Assembly (NCBI RefSeq): GCF_000328475.2
Contig: NC_026478.1
Coordinates: forward strand, 1,178,001-1,242,000
Direction of reading: 5' to 3'
DNA length: 64,000 nucleotides
DNA from: Mycosarcoma maydis
Lineage: Eukaryota > Basidiomycota > Ustilaginomycetes > Ustilaginales
Positions 9,507 through 19,281 of this stretch are shown in pieces (the stretch's first letter is position 1; the number at the start of each line of letters is the position of its first letter). Made by a program: the position numbers and the translations under genes. The notes beneath the pieces were generated by a model. It was not told the DNA's origin, made no database searches, and was given only the letters and a program-made list of their open reading frames with translations.

Positions 9507-10255
9507 TCTGGTGTTCGAACCGAATCTCAAACGTCCAACTGCGCCTCGTCCTTTGGCTGCCTTGAAAACCACGTGGCCATGAGAGCAAGCCAACACGAGG
9601 ACCTGGCTCAGCTCTACCCGTTCTATGGATGCTGTATCGACGTTCAGGTCGATCATCTGGAATGCCACCAACCACCTAAGTTAATATGAGTCGAGAGATT
9701 GCCGAACCCCGCCTTGATTTTTTTTGGAGCAGACAGAGGAAAGCTGCAGTCTGCAATCTGTAGAGATTGCCGACACACGACGGGAGTCGGCGACTAAATT
9801 GCCTGGCTTGCCTCTGCTTGCACTAATCTTACCTGTCAACTTGCAAGGGAAACCCCCTTTTTTTATTAAAAAAAATAAAAACTAAACTTCGACTCGCGTT
9901 TGCCGACAAAGTTGCAACACGACACTCACGACTCACGACCCCAGCACAAACGACGACTCGTGACTGCGCTGTAATCTGCTCTCTCGGCTATCTCGTTTGC
10001 TTCGACACGCCTCAGGGCTCGTTCTTTCTATCTGCGGTGGTGAACTGGACAGTGGCCAATCATGGCTTGCATGTGGAGAAGTGTGGTCCGGTGATCTCTG
10101 TCGATGTCAGGGTCAGACAGAAGAAACAGCTCGAACAGACTCTCCTCGTATTGGGCCTGAGTTGAATATAAAGTCCTAGCCGGTGCCAGATCTTTGTGAC
10201 GTTAGCTTTCCGCCTTCAACTTTTCTATCACTGCTGCATTTCCACATATCTCGTC
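9507..10255. other. Intergenic region between GST-like and polyol dehydrogenase genes
   Basis: A 749-bp gap. It holds a strongly AT-biased segment at about 9857-9890 (C run, T run, then A-rich) that stands out from the GC-rich surroundings. A cluster of TCACGA words lies at about 9925-9962, and a TATA box near the 3' end (10167). No gene is supported. Confidence 0.5.
10167..10172 (+). promoter_or_regulatory. Putative TATA box of the polyol dehydrogenase gene
   Basis: TATAAA lies 84 bases upstream of the ATG at 10256, a plausible distance for a TATA-driven promoter with a short leader. Assignment is by sequence and position only. Confidence 0.5.
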
Positions 10256-11404
10256 ATGGCTCCTGTTGCAAACACCAAATCTTCGGTGGAGCTCTCCGCT
10301 CTTAAGGACAATCTCATCCTCATGGCTACGCACAAAAAGGAGCTTGAGCTGATCAAATCCACACCTGCTGCTCCAGGGCCGGGAATGGCTCTGGTCCACG
10401 TTCGCGCTACGGGCGTGTGTGGTTCCGACGTGCACTTCTGGAAGCATGCCGGACTCGGACCTTGGAAGATCGAATCACAGTGCGCTCTAGGTCACGAATC
10501 TGGAGGAATCGTCATTGCGGTCGGTGAAGGCGTCGACAACGTGGTCCCTGGTGATCGCGTAGCCATTGAGCCTGGGGTTCCATGCTTCAAAGCTACGTGC
10601 GACTTTTGTCGTACAGGAAAGTACAATCTCTGCCCCACCGTCGACTTTTACTCGGTCCCTCCTAAGGATGGAACGCTCAAACGATACCACGAGCACCCAG
10701 CGGGCTGGCTGCACAAGGTTCCAGACAACATGTCGTACGAAGAAATTGCGCTTCTCGAACCTCTTTCGGTCACTTTGCAGGCTACACTTCAAGCCGAAAT
10801 CTCGCTGGGAACGCCGGTGCTAATCACGGGAGCAGGTCCAATTGGAATCGTCCAGCTGCTGTGTGCAAGTGCTGCAGGTGCTACACCGATCGTCATCACT
10901 GACGTCGTCAAGGACCGACTCGATTTCGCCCAAAAGATTGTCCCTGGAACTTTCACCTATCAAATCGACCCCAAGAAATCTCCGCTCGAAAGCGCCACTG
11001 AGATCTGCAAGGTCTTCTCCAAGGCAAGCGGAAAACACATCGCCCAAGGTGAGCGTGACGTCCAACCCGCCATCACAATGGAATGCACCGGCATTGAAAG
11101 CTCGATCCAAACCGCTTCGTACGCCACCGCAGCCAGCGGCTTAGTCTTTGTGATTGGTGTAGGTGCCAACTTGCAACAAATTCCTTTCATGCACCTTTCC
11201 ACCAACGAAATCACGCTCAAATTCTTGTTCAGGTACAGGGACACTTGGCCCAGAGCAATCAGATTGGTCAGCAGCGGCAAGATCGATGTCAAGCAAATCG
11301 TGACCAGCCGCTTCCCGCTAGAAAAGGCAAAGGAGGCTGTAGAACATGCGGCGGATAGGTCCAAGTTTAGTGTCAAGACAATCATCTATGATGATCAGGA
11401 GTAG
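10256..11404 (+). CDS. Zinc-dependent polyol dehydrogenase (L-arabinitol 4-dehydrogenase / sorbitol dehydrogenase-like)
   Basis: A 382-residue medium-chain dehydrogenase from the ATG at 10256 (MAPVANTKSS). Catalytic zinc ligands are Cys55 (GVCGSDVHFW), His80-Glu81 (GHESGG) and Glu105. Four structural-zinc cysteines lie at 110, 115, 118 and 126. The Rossmann motif TGAGPIG is at 191-197, and VITD with Asp216 after the second strand points to NAD rather than NADP. The segment RYHEHPAGWLHKVPDNMSYEE and the C-terminal YRDTWPRAIRLVSSGKIDV resemble fungal L-arabinitol 4-dehydrogenases more than yeast sorbitol dehydrogenases. Xylitol or sorbitol as substrate cannot be excluded. LAD oxidises L-arabinitol to L-xylulose in fungal pentose catabolism. 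A TATA box lies 84 bases upstream, and the gene converges with the DEAH helicase. Confidence 0.88.
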   Translation: MAPVANTKSSVELSALKDNLILMATHKKELELIKSTPAAPGPGMALVHVRATGVCGSDVHFWKHAGLGPWKIESQCALGHESGGIVIAVGEGVDNVVPGDRVAIEPGVPCFKATCDFCRTGKYNLCPTVDFYSVPPKDGTLKRYHEHPAGWLHKVPDNMSYEEIALLEPLSVTLQATLQAEISLGTPVLITGAGPIGIVQLLCASAAGATPIVITDVVKDRLDFAQKIVPGTFTYQIDPKKSPLESATEICKVFSKASGKHIAQGERDVQPAITMECTGIESSIQTASYATAASGLVFVIGVGANLQQIPFMHLSTNEITLKFLFRYRDTWPRAIRLVSSGKIDVKQIVTSRFPLEKAKEAVEHAADRSKFSVKTIIYDDQE

Positions 11405-11581
11405 TGGTAATCGAGGTTGATCGTCTAGTATCTTGTTCGGTGTAGGGTTAGTGTAAAGAGCTTTGTTTGAATCACGCATGTCTGATGGAAAAGCTCGTCG
11501 CCGTTCAATAAGAAATCATCATGAATGTTAACCGCGAAATGCTGTGAGGAGTGTGTGCATTGCTCGGCACATATATGTCCT

Positions 11582-14410
11582 CTAGCCACGCTGAGCAAAT
11601 TCCTGCAGCCAGCCAGGCTCGATAACGCTGACCGTCCTAGCAAATGTTTGGGTTGTGAACACGAGCTCTTCAAAGAGAATCGCGTCCATCTTCTTACTCG
11701 TACCTGGACCGCGAGTTGGTGCTTCTCGTGCCATCTTACTAGGATGCAACGTGGATGAGGGGTGGATCTTGAACATGCCAGCTGAGCTCGAAGCGGACGA
11801 AGTGATGCGCTTGTACGTGTTGGGTGCGGAAGCGTTTTTCAAGGCTGCGTTGGCGATGCGTCCTTCGAGAAGCGATTGACGGAGACCGGTGAAGTGGGTA
11901 TCCTCTTCGGAATGGTGTGTGGACAAGGGAGTGGCGAATTTGCGAGTGACGAAGAGTCCGCTTCTATCCACTTGCTTGATCAGCGCCGAGCAAGAGGAGC
12001 TGTCTGAATCGGATTCCGATGCCTTGTCTTGCTGGTGGTTTGCAGTACTATCGAAACGTTGATCGAGATCGTCATCACACACTATGTTTTGCTGTCGACA
12101 AATCGTTTGCAGTTGCTTTCGAATATGCAGCACGTTCTTGACCGCTTTCTCGTGAACGTAGTGATTGCTACACCACGCCTTGAGCTGTTCTTTGGCTTCG
12201 CGCTCTACCACCTTGGCATCAACGTTAGCCTCACCCTTGCGCCTCTTGGCCATTTGACGTGATTTATCCGATTCGTCAAGATACGAATACAAGACGCTAA
12301 GCAGCGTAGCGTGGTCACCGGTTGGATGGATGAAGGTAGCTTTGGCTCGATTCGCCTCGTCGCGTTTTTCCGGGTCGGAAGGCTCGACAAGGATAGACCG
12401 GTCCGCGGAAAGGATCGCGATCAGGTCACGAACCTGTCTTGCTACTGTAGGACCGCGTTCACCGGCAGCGATGAGCGAGCGTGAGTAGGATGGTGATACG
12501 GGAAGCATGGCCATCTTGCTACCGATCGATGTCAAAGCCAGTTTGGCGGTTGGTTTTACCGCTTTCGCCTCGGCCTCGCCTTTGCACTGTGACTGAGCAG
12601 GGATGGTCTTGATCTCGAGCGCGCCCAGCTGGATTAGCTGAAGGACAGATTCCTGCAAGCCCGTACGATCGGGTTGATCCAACCAGTCGAATGTATATGG
12701 ATCTTGACCCATAGCGCAAAGTTGGAGCACGGCAGCAGCTAGATCTGTCCTTACGATCTCAGGAGTGCCGGCAAGCGAAAGACTCTTGAATGCCTCCTGC
12801 GTGTACAAACGGTAGCACTCTCCTGCACGTTCACGACCCGCTCGACCTGCTCGCTGCCTCGCCGCCGACTGACTGATCTCTTGCACCTGTAGCGTCTCGA
12901 CTGCTGTTCCCGGTGTGTAAACTTTCTCTTTCGCCAAACCGCAGTCGACAACAAAGACGATACCCGGAATCGTGATACTTGTTTCGGCAATGTTGGTAGC
13001 CAGCACAACTTTGCGCGTGCGAGGTGGTGTGGGACCAAACACTTTGGCACTTGCACTGGGGCCGAGAGCAGCATAGAGCGGAGCAATCATGAGCGACATG
13101 GGAAGCTGCTTTCCCTCAGCTTCAGCCCAGGCAGGTAGTTCGGACGAGTAGAGCTCCAAAGAACGTGCGAGCGTGTCGATCTCTTCCTGACCAGTCATAA
13201 AGACAAGAATGTCGCCTGGCGGGCGCGAGACATGGATCTGAAGAACAGTGCGTAAAGCAGCGTCAGTCCATTCTTGCGCTGGTTGGTCGGTGTGAAACAT
13301 GGTGACCTCGTGTTGACGGCCTTTGACGTAGAGGATGGGAACTTGTTGCTTTTCATTGGCTGCGGTGATTGTTTTGGAGTCGAATATGCTCATGGTGTTA
13401 GCAAGGGCAGTAGATGGCGTAGCAAAGAAGTTGGCGAACCGGTCGGCATCGAGGGTGGCAGACATGACAATGATCTTGAGCTCGGACACTTCGGGCTCGT
13501 TTGAGGGCTTGCCACGTGCCACCCAGGAGTAACGGAGCGCTTTGCGTTCACGTTGTATTCTTTTGGCAAGACCGAGCACCTGATCTGTACGAAGCGTCCT
13601 TTCGTGCGCCTCATCGATGATCAGCACCGAATACTTGAGCAGCAAGTTGGACTGCAAGGCGGTCGAATTTGGAGAAGCCGAACTAGATATACCAGCAGCA
13701 ACATCACCAATCATTTCTCGCAACACCATACCGTCGGTCATGAACTTGACACGCGTGTTGCGGGTGGTGCGATCCTCGAATCGAATGCTGTAACCAACCA
13801 AGCCGCCTGCGGCTGTTCGTGCTTTGCCCTTGAGGTTGGGTAGCAGAGCAGGGTCAGGCTGACCCATCTCTACTGCAACACGCCGTGCAAGTGAGGTAGC
13901 AGCGACTCGTCTAGGTTGTGTCACACCGATCATCTGGACAGGTGCGTGGCGTGCGAAACCTGCTTCGAATAGGAATTGGGGGATCTGGGTGGTTTTGCCT
14001 GAACCGGTCTCGCCGAGAATGACAACCGTGTCATGCTTGCGGATCGCTTCTACGATAGCTTCTTTTCCAGAAGAGATGGGTAGAGCTGCCCGAGAATCGG
14101 TTATGCGCTGATTGACGTTTTTCAGTGCATCTTTGATCCATGCTGCGCCGTCGGACCCGTTTGAAGTGAAAGCATGCGTGCTGCGAGAAGGTGGCGAAGG
14201 CGCTGAATGAGAGGGCGTGCGCGTTACTTCTGGCTTAAAGAAAGTCTTGGATGGACTTGACAGGTTGTGAGAGGGTGCATTGACATACTTGCTCTTTTTG
14301 ATCTTCTTGGGTGACGATGGGTTGGACGAGACGGCGGTGGGTGAGTTTGGCGAAGCGAGTCCATCTTGTCGGTACCGCTTCTTCTGTGGTGAATAATGGA
14401 TTAGGGGCAT
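11582..14410 (-). CDS. DEAH-box ATP-dependent RNA helicase, DHX33/Dhr2-like
   Basis: A 942-residue protein from the ATG at 14410 (MPLIHYSPQKKRYRQDG); upstream in-frame starts are non-ATG. Residues 1-90 are basic and Ser/Pro-rich (PSSPKKIKKSKYV), a likely nuclear signal. Helicase motifs appear in order: GETGSGKTTQIPQ (133-145), TQPRRVAATS, DEAHERTLRTD, MSATLDADRF, FMTGQEEIDTL, TNIAETSITIPG, QRAGRAGR. The C-terminal part has the HA2/OB region, with ATFIHPTGDHATLLSV, the spaced KIHPSSTLHPSK and LFEELVFTTQTFARTVSVI. The overall pattern, including LYVKGRQHEVTMF, is closest to DHX33 and yeast Dhr2, which act in rRNA processing in the nucleolus. DHX8-type spliceosomal helicases are less likely because the S1 domain is absent. 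Subfamily assignment is by recollection of motifs. Confidence 0.88.
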   Translation of the reverse strand: MPLIHYSPQKKRYRQDGLASPNSPTAVSSNPSSPKKIKKSKYVNAPSHNLSSPSKTFFKPEVTRTPSHSAPSPPSRSTHAFTSNGSDGAAWIKDALKNVNQRITDSRAALPISSGKEAIVEAIRKHDTVVILGETGSGKTTQIPQFLFEAGFARHAPVQMIGVTQPRRVAATSLARRVAVEMGQPDPALLPNLKGKARTAAGGLVGYSIRFEDRTTRNTRVKFMTDGMVLREMIGDVAAGISSSASPNSTALQSNLLLKYSVLIIDEAHERTLRTDQVLGLAKRIQRERKALRYSWVARGKPSNEPEVSELKIIVMSATLDADRFANFFATPSTALANTMSIFDSKTITAANEKQQVPILYVKGRQHEVTMFHTDQPAQEWTDAALRTVLQIHVSRPPGDILVFMTGQEEIDTLARSLELYSSELPAWAEAEGKQLPMSLMIAPLYAALGPSASAKVFGPTPPRTRKVVLATNIAETSITIPGIVFVVDCGLAKEKVYTPGTAVETLQVQEISQSAARQRAGRAGRERAGECYRLYTQEAFKSLSLAGTPEIVRTDLAAAVLQLCAMGQDPYTFDWLDQPDRTGLQESVLQLIQLGALEIKTIPAQSQCKGEAEAKAVKPTAKLALTSIGSKMAMLPVSPSYSRSLIAAGERGPTVARQVRDLIAILSADRSILVEPSDPEKRDEANRAKATFIHPTGDHATLLSVLYSYLDESDKSRQMAKRRKGEANVDAKVVEREAKEQLKAWCSNHYVHEKAVKNVLHIRKQLQTICRQQNIVCDDDLDQRFDSTANHQQDKASESDSDSSSCSALIKQVDRSGLFVTRKFATPLSTHHSEEDTHFTGLRQSLLEGRIANAALKNASAPNTYKRITSSASSSAGMFKIHPSSTLHPSKMAREAPTRGPGTSKKMDAILFEELVFTTQTFARTVSVIEPGWLQEFAQRG

Positions 14411-14622
14411 GTCGTGAAGATCAAGAAGGACGGTCTGAGGAGGTTTCGTGGAGAGAAGAGACGAGCATCTATGCAGGCGAGTAGGTGTGAGGGATGGAGG
14501 CGGGGAGGAGCGGCTCAAGCTTGGAATCTTGGGAATCCTTTTTGCTGGTTGCGGCCTTTGATGCAAGCTTCCAAAAATTTGGGTTTAAAGTGCGAAGCCG
14601 AGTTCCGGAAAGGTGTCAGACT

Positions 14623-14685
14623 GCGGAACGCGGAACGCGGAACGTGGCACGTGGGAAGTGGGACCTGGGACCTGGGACGTGGGAT
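14623..14685 (+). repeat. Degenerate heptamer array, nine units (GCGGAAC to GTGGGAC)
   Basis: Nine consecutive 7-bp units can be laid out without gaps: three GCGGAAC, then GTGGCAC, GTGGGAA, GTGGGAC, CTGGGAC twice, and GTGGGAT. Drift between neighbours is gradual, as in a slowly decaying minisatellite. Confidence 0.9.
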
Positions 14686-16223
14686 ATTGTGAAGGATGTA
14701 TGGTTGTATGACCTAACATGTGTCTGCACGCCCACACGCCAACACGCAATCGTGAATCGCAAACCAAGCCCCTGCCGTAAAGCTTTGCCAGGTAATCATG
14801 AATCGTGAATCATATACCTGCCTGCTGGAAAATGGAAGATTTTGTGCAGGCAGCTTAGACCGAAAGGCTTGCATCACGGCAAGGAGGATGCGAAATGGAA
14901 ACGAGATGTTGAGCGAGGCGGAGGTGGAATCGTGAATGAGAGCACAGCCTCACGTCGAAAAGCAATTACGCGAGTTGGGCTTGGCACAGGAAAGAAAGCT
15001 GTCAAAGGTGCACCGCCCCATCCTTCATCTTGGGTAACGTATTAAATTCTGTCTGGCGTGTGATCTGATGCACTCCCGACTGTACAGTGCAGTACGCTAG
15101 GGTAGGTACAAACGTGGGTTTCGTACATGGACTTGTCGATCTCGGTGATTCGCATGTCGGTTGTTGACGATCCCGCAGGAAGGAACCCGGCGATCCATAA
15201 TTGACGATTGGTGCAAGGCATGAATCGCTTCTGCGTTATTTGGGAAGGTGGTGTTGGGTCGTGCCATAAGTTGAGTCGACGGGAGTCCTTGGATTCTTCT
15301 ACCAATTCTCGCGGCTTTCCTCGCGCACCGAAAAGACTCGACTCGGCAATGACTCTCTTAACGAGCAGGGATCACGAATCCAGCACTCACGCCAGCTCTC
15401 ACGACTGGTCGATGAGTTAAACAAGAAGGACTTGGACTCAAAGACGAAAGATGACATTCTCAAAGGTCGTGTCTGTCTTTGCCATGTTGATCGCAGCGAG
15501 TACCTCGTCGGTCCAGTATGCGGAGCTGCGCCGACCTAAGACTCCGTGCATCGTGGATCCCTGTGACAATGTACTCCCTCTCCGACCATGCATGAGATGG
15601 ATAAGCCAATCTGATCGTCGAAGCGATCAGCGATACGCGCGCAAGCTGTTGGATACATCCTTTGGAATAAATAATGCCGATTCCAAGTCCGGACGCTTTG
15701 TGCGGATCACGAGACAAAATGCCGAATGTGCATGTGATCAAGATGATCATGACAACGATGGCAGCAGCAAGTGGAAAAGCGCTCATTGTCAAGAAGGACG
15801 AGGAGGTCATAACAAAGCCAAGAAGCAAAGAACGAGAAAGAAGCGTTGGAATTTCAAAGGGCCTAGCGAGATTCACGGTTCGTCGGTTGAAATCCGGCGT
15901 CGCGCCTTGTTTGGTTGTGCATGCAGGTCGAATCGTGAATCTGCGTCGCTTTAACCAACCTCTCGTGTCTGAGAACCGCTTCCTGTTGCTACGATTCGTC
16001 ACTGTTGCGCACTAGCACTCACAAATCTGGATAAGATCGTCTGTTACTTGTGCCTCTTGTTCATCTCCCCGTCAAGGCCACCAACAGTCACTTTTAGTCA
16101 CAACGTGTTGGTTCAAAGTTTACGTTGATGACTGGTCGGTGTCTCGCTCAGATTTGTGATTGCTTAAATACAGCCGTGAGCCACACTCGCGACTGTTGCA
16201 AAGGGCACGTGCCGTCCACCCCG

Positions 16224-16282
16224 CCTTGCTTGTCTTGCTTGCCTTGCTTGCCTTGCTTGCCTTGCTTGCCTTGCTTGCCTTG
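16224..16282 (+). repeat. Nonamer tandem array (CCTTGCTTG)x6
   Basis: Six 9-bp units run from 16224 to 16277, the second with one change (TCTTGCTTG), then a partial unit. It lies about 490 bases upstream of the MAP kinase ATG, at the start of a pyrimidine-rich stretch. Confidence 0.95.
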
Positions 16283-16772
16283 GCTCGCCCTCGTGCCTGC
16301 CTCTTGATTTTGTTTTTCCTGAGTTGCCTCTGACCATCGTTTCGAGTCTTCTTCCTACCATCCTCATCTTTTCCCTATTTTCGTCTTCTCCATCGCTTGT
16401 CTTCGCTCGTCTGATCCGCCCACATCCGTCATACATCCGCTTTTGGTATCATTGCGTCACCACCTTGACACCCAAGATCCTACTTTGGCTGCGTCAGATC
16501 AACCCACCAGACCCACACACTTTTTTGCTCGTACAAAGGCGGCCCAATCGATCGACTCGTGCCATACCTGACAAAACTGAACCTATACATCCTGGAGTAG
16601 CCACGGTCAACCATCACGTCACGCACCACACATCCCAACATTGGAACACTTCTTCCACTCGCCGCTTGCTGTTCACGCTCTATATCCTGCCACCAGAACG
16701 GGCATATCACTAGGAGCACCTGGCTTCTATTCCTCCGCAATTTCACCAGCTGCTGATCTTGACGTAGACAAG

Positions 16773-18113
16773 ATGTCGGCACATCCATCAAACCCACACC
16801 GTACACCGTATAACGTCCTCAATCAGACGTTCCTGATCGACAATGCCTACGCCATCACCAAGGACCTCGGCCAGGGTGCCTACGGTTGCGTAGCTGCTGC
16901 CACCCACAAGGGCACCGGCGAAAGCGTAGCTATCAAAAAGATCACCAACGTCTTCACCAAAAAGATCCTCACAAAACGTGCCTTACGAGAGATCAAACTT
17001 TTGCGTCACTTCCGCGGCCACAAAAACATCACCTGCCTATACGACATGGACATTATCGACCCCGTCGGCTTCAACGAGGTCTATCTCTATGAAGAGCTCA
17101 TGGAAGCTGATTTGCATGCCATCATTCGATCCGGCCAGCCTTTGTCGGACGCTCACTTTCAGTCGTTCATCTATCAAACACTGTGCGGCTTGAAGTACAT
17201 TCATTCCGCCTCGGTCTTGCATCGAGACCTCAAGCCCGGCAACTTGCTCGTCAACGCCGACTGCGAACTCAAGATCTGCGATTTTGGCCTTGCACGTGGC
17301 TTCGAGACGGATCCGGAATTGGCCAAGCAGGTGGGCGCAGGTTTCATGACCGAGTACGTAGCAACTCGATGGTATCGTGCACCAGAAATCATGCTCAGCT
17401 TTCAGAACTATACCACAGCGATCGACATCTGGTCGGTTGGATGCATCCTTGCCGAGCTCTTGGGAGGACGACCGATCTTCAAGGGTAGGGACTACGTCGA
17501 TCAGCTCAACCAGATTTTGCACTACTTGGGAACGCCGAGCGAAGAGACGCTCCGACGCGTTGGATCTCCGCGTGCACAGGACTACATTCGATCTCTACCT
17601 TATCAACCGCGCATTCCTTTCGATCGACTATATCCACAAGCCAACCCTCAGGCGCTGAACCTGTTGGAACGCATGCTCGAGTTCGACCCCGCCAAACGCA
17701 TCTCCTGCGAAGAGGCACTGCAGCACCCATACCTGTCAGTATGGCATGACCCCGCTGACGAACCCGTCTGCCCGCGCAAGTTTGATTTCGGCTTTGAAAG
17801 CGTCGATGAAGTGCAAGGCATGAAGACGCTCATTCTCGAGGAAGTGCGTAGCTTCCGAACCGAAGTTCGACGTCAGGCCAGATTGATGCAACAACCAAAG
17901 AGGCAAGAGTCTTTGCCTATTCCAAGCAGAGAGGACATTCAGCGGAGCAGTCCAACCGAGGAAGGCAATCCGGCCTATTCGGTATTAGGTGCAAGTGCGG
18001 GCATCATTCAGGGTGCAACCAACTCGGAGCATGCCAGCGGCGTGCTCAATGATGCGTGTGTCATGGAGGAGCCTGCAGAGAGCTTTGAGAGGGAGTTGAT
18101 GCAGGCAAGGTAA
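16773..18113 (+). CDS. mpk1: Cell-wall-integrity MAP kinase, Slt2/Mpk1 type
   Basis: A 446-residue kinase from the ATG at 16773 ([20 protein letters not shown]); the frame is open upstream but only from a TTG. Visible motifs are the Gly loop GQGAYG (33-38), VAIKK with Lys55, [10 protein letters not shown] (150-159), DFG (170-172) and the TEY activation motif (193-195) in [16 protein letters not shown]. The common-docking region follows [12 protein letters not shown], with the acidic [10 protein letters not shown]. The sequences [20 protein letters not shown] and [23 protein letters not shown] are characteristic of the Slt2/Mpk1 branch rather than the Fus3/Kpp2 or Hog1 branches. The C-terminal ~90 residues are a Ser/Gln-rich tail. 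Slt2-type kinases act below the Pkc1 pathway in wall stress. A long 5' leader with a CCTTGCTTG array lies upstream. Confidence 0.95.
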   Translation: MSAHPSNPHRTPYNVLNQTFLIDNAYAITKDLGQGAYGCVAAATHKGTGESVAIKKITNVFTKKILTKRALREIKLLRHFRGHKNITCLYDMDIIDPVGFNEVYLYEELMEADLHAIIRSGQPLSDAHFQSFIYQTLCGLKYIHSASVLHRDLKPGNLLVNADCELKICDFGLARGFETDPELAKQVGAGFMTEYVATRWYRAPEIMLSFQNYTTAIDIWSVGCILAELLGGRPIFKGRDYVDQLNQILHYLGTPSEETLRRVGSPRAQDYIRSLPYQPRIPFDRLYPQANPQALNLLERMLEFDPAKRISCEEALQHPYLSVWHDPADEPVCPRKFDFGFESVDEVQGMKTLILEEVRSFRTEVRRQARLMQQPKRQESLPIPSREDIQRSSPTEEGNPAYSVLGASAGIIQGATNSEHASGVLNDACVMEEPAESFERELMQAR

Positions 18114-18270
18114 ACAGCTCACCTCGCGGTCAAAATCGACATGATGCAATGCAGATAATTTCAACTTGACACTCACGACCAAGTCGAAAGATGTAGGACT
18201 TGGCAGCTTGGGTTGAGGCTCAGAAATGGGTTGTGAGATAATTTGGATGTGATATTCGTGATTGGGCACG

Positions 18271-19281
18271 TTACTCTACCAGACGACTTTCAGAGTCGAC
18301 AAACGCGTGAACGGCGATATCGGCATTGACGACACCAGCGTTTTCGAGAACGTGGAGCGTGTCTTTGATTGTTTGGCTCGAGATGGTGGTAGTGGATGTA
18401 TTCTGTCCGGTGCTGGGAAGCTTGAGCGAGGTCGGATTGGGTGTTTGCTCACCAGCCCACCTGACGGTGTCCAACCAGCTCTGCACGTCTTGCTGCTTGT
18501 ACTGGTGGTGTGCAACGATCCATTGCAGGGCGCTTCCGTTCTGTCTGGTTTCAGGGTTGGCAAAGTCTCGGATGCTCTGTTGCAGTCGGTTGAGGAAATC
18601 GGGAAGGATGCTAGAGACCGCGTGGTGAGGCGCCAGGGCAGTGTTGGACGAAGCAGCGATCGTCCAACTAGGCCAGGGTGTGGGGACGTTGCCGATAAAT
18701 CTCAGCTCGCCCGAGTCGACGTAGGGCTTGGTGGTATACCATTCCCACATGAAACAGCTCGTCTGTGCGCCCTCTTTGCCGTTGACACCATCGCGCAGAT
18801 TCTGAAAAGTGTCGTTGACTTTGAACTCGAGCTCGGCACCAGCACCGCTCGTAGCGCTCGTGTTCCATCCGTGCTGCAACGCCATGACGCTAGCCATGAT
18901 CTGACTTCCACTGCCGATGCGAGAGATGCCGATCTTGGTTCGCCTTAGATCGTCGATCGAGTTGTACGACGACGCATACGGTTGCGTACCCGTGATCACC
19001 GCCCAGTTGAGCGAAGTGCGTACGTATGAGCCCACGAGCTTGTAGTCGCTTCGTCCTTTGGCAATGCCCGTGATCAGCGCTTCGGTGAGAGCGACGGCTA
19101 CATCAATCGTTTGTCCGTTGGTCTCCGACGCGTCGAGCGACGTCAGCATCTGACCTGTCCCCGAAGGTTGCGAGACCAGCTCGATGTTCTGCTTGCCCCA
19201 GTCAGTGGCAGCGAGGTGGTGCAGCGGAGCTGCAAAGTGCTCCGGTACATAGCCGATGCGCAGTTTGTTCGTCTCGCCCAT
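18271..19281 (-). CDS. Ca3427-like periplasmic-binding-protein (PBP2) fold protein, cytosolic
   Basis: A 336-residue protein from the ATG at 19281 (MGETNKLRIGYVPEHFAAPLH). The first beta strand begins at residue 7, so there is no signal peptide. The order of segments fits the type 2 periplasmic-binding fold of the NMT1/THI5-like superfamily: LRIGYVPEHFAAPLHHL; IELVSQPSGTGQMLTSL; IDVAVALTEALITG; YKLVGSYVRTSLNWAVITG; DDLRRTKIGISRIGSGSQIM; SCFMWEWYTTKPYVDSGELRFIG. I associate it with the family named after Candida albicans Ca3427, which is sporadic in fungi and resembles bacterial nitrate/sulfonate/thiamine-precursor binding proteins. The ligand and role are unknown; thiamine or vitamin-precursor metabolism is only a guess from the superfamily. 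It is convergent with the MAP kinase and divergent to the capping protein. Confidence 0.82.
   Translation of the reverse strand: MGETNKLRIGYVPEHFAAPLHHLAATDWGKQNIELVSQPSGTGQMLTSLDASETNGQTIDVAVALTEALITGIAKGRSDYKLVGSYVRTSLNWAVITGTQPYASSYNSIDDLRRTKIGISRIGSGSQIMASVMALQHGWNTSATSGAGAELEFKVNDTFQNLRDGVNGKEGAQTSCFMWEWYTTKPYVDSGELRFIGNVPTPWPSWTIAASSNTALAPHHAVSSILPDFLNRLQQSIRDFANPETRQNGSALQWIVAHHQYKQQDVQSWLDTVRWAGEQTPNPTSLKLPSTGQNTSTTTISSQTIKDTLHVLENAGVVNADIAVHAFVDSESRLVE

Larger units (their letters stand above)
14411..16772. other. 2.4-kb divergent intergenic region upstream of the MAP kinase
   Basis: The region separates the divergent helicase and MAP kinase genes. It holds a heptamer array (14623-14685), several AATCGTGAATC words (about 14750, 14800, 14930, 15365, 15940), a nonamer array (16224-16282) and a pyrimidine-rich stretch from about 16285 to 16500 that could be the kinase leader. 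Overlapping frames of about 500 bases are open on both strands at 15451-16002, but neither is convincing as a gene. Confidence 0.5.

Noticed and set aside
9505..9530. GTTCGAACCGAATC after the GST-like gene as a tRNA 3' end
   Set aside because: The upstream 60 bases are the end of the GST-like coding sequence and do not fold into tRNA arms.
15460..16002. A 180-codon minus-strand frame upstream of the MAP kinase with a hydrophobic middle
   Set aside because: It starts at GTG, overlaps another open frame on the opposite strand, contains the intergenic TCGTGA word, and has no recognisable domain.
16224..16282. The CCTTGCTTG array as a CRISPR-like or telomere-like repeat
   Set aside because: There are no spacers, and the unit does not match the fungal telomere repeat; it is a simple minisatellite.
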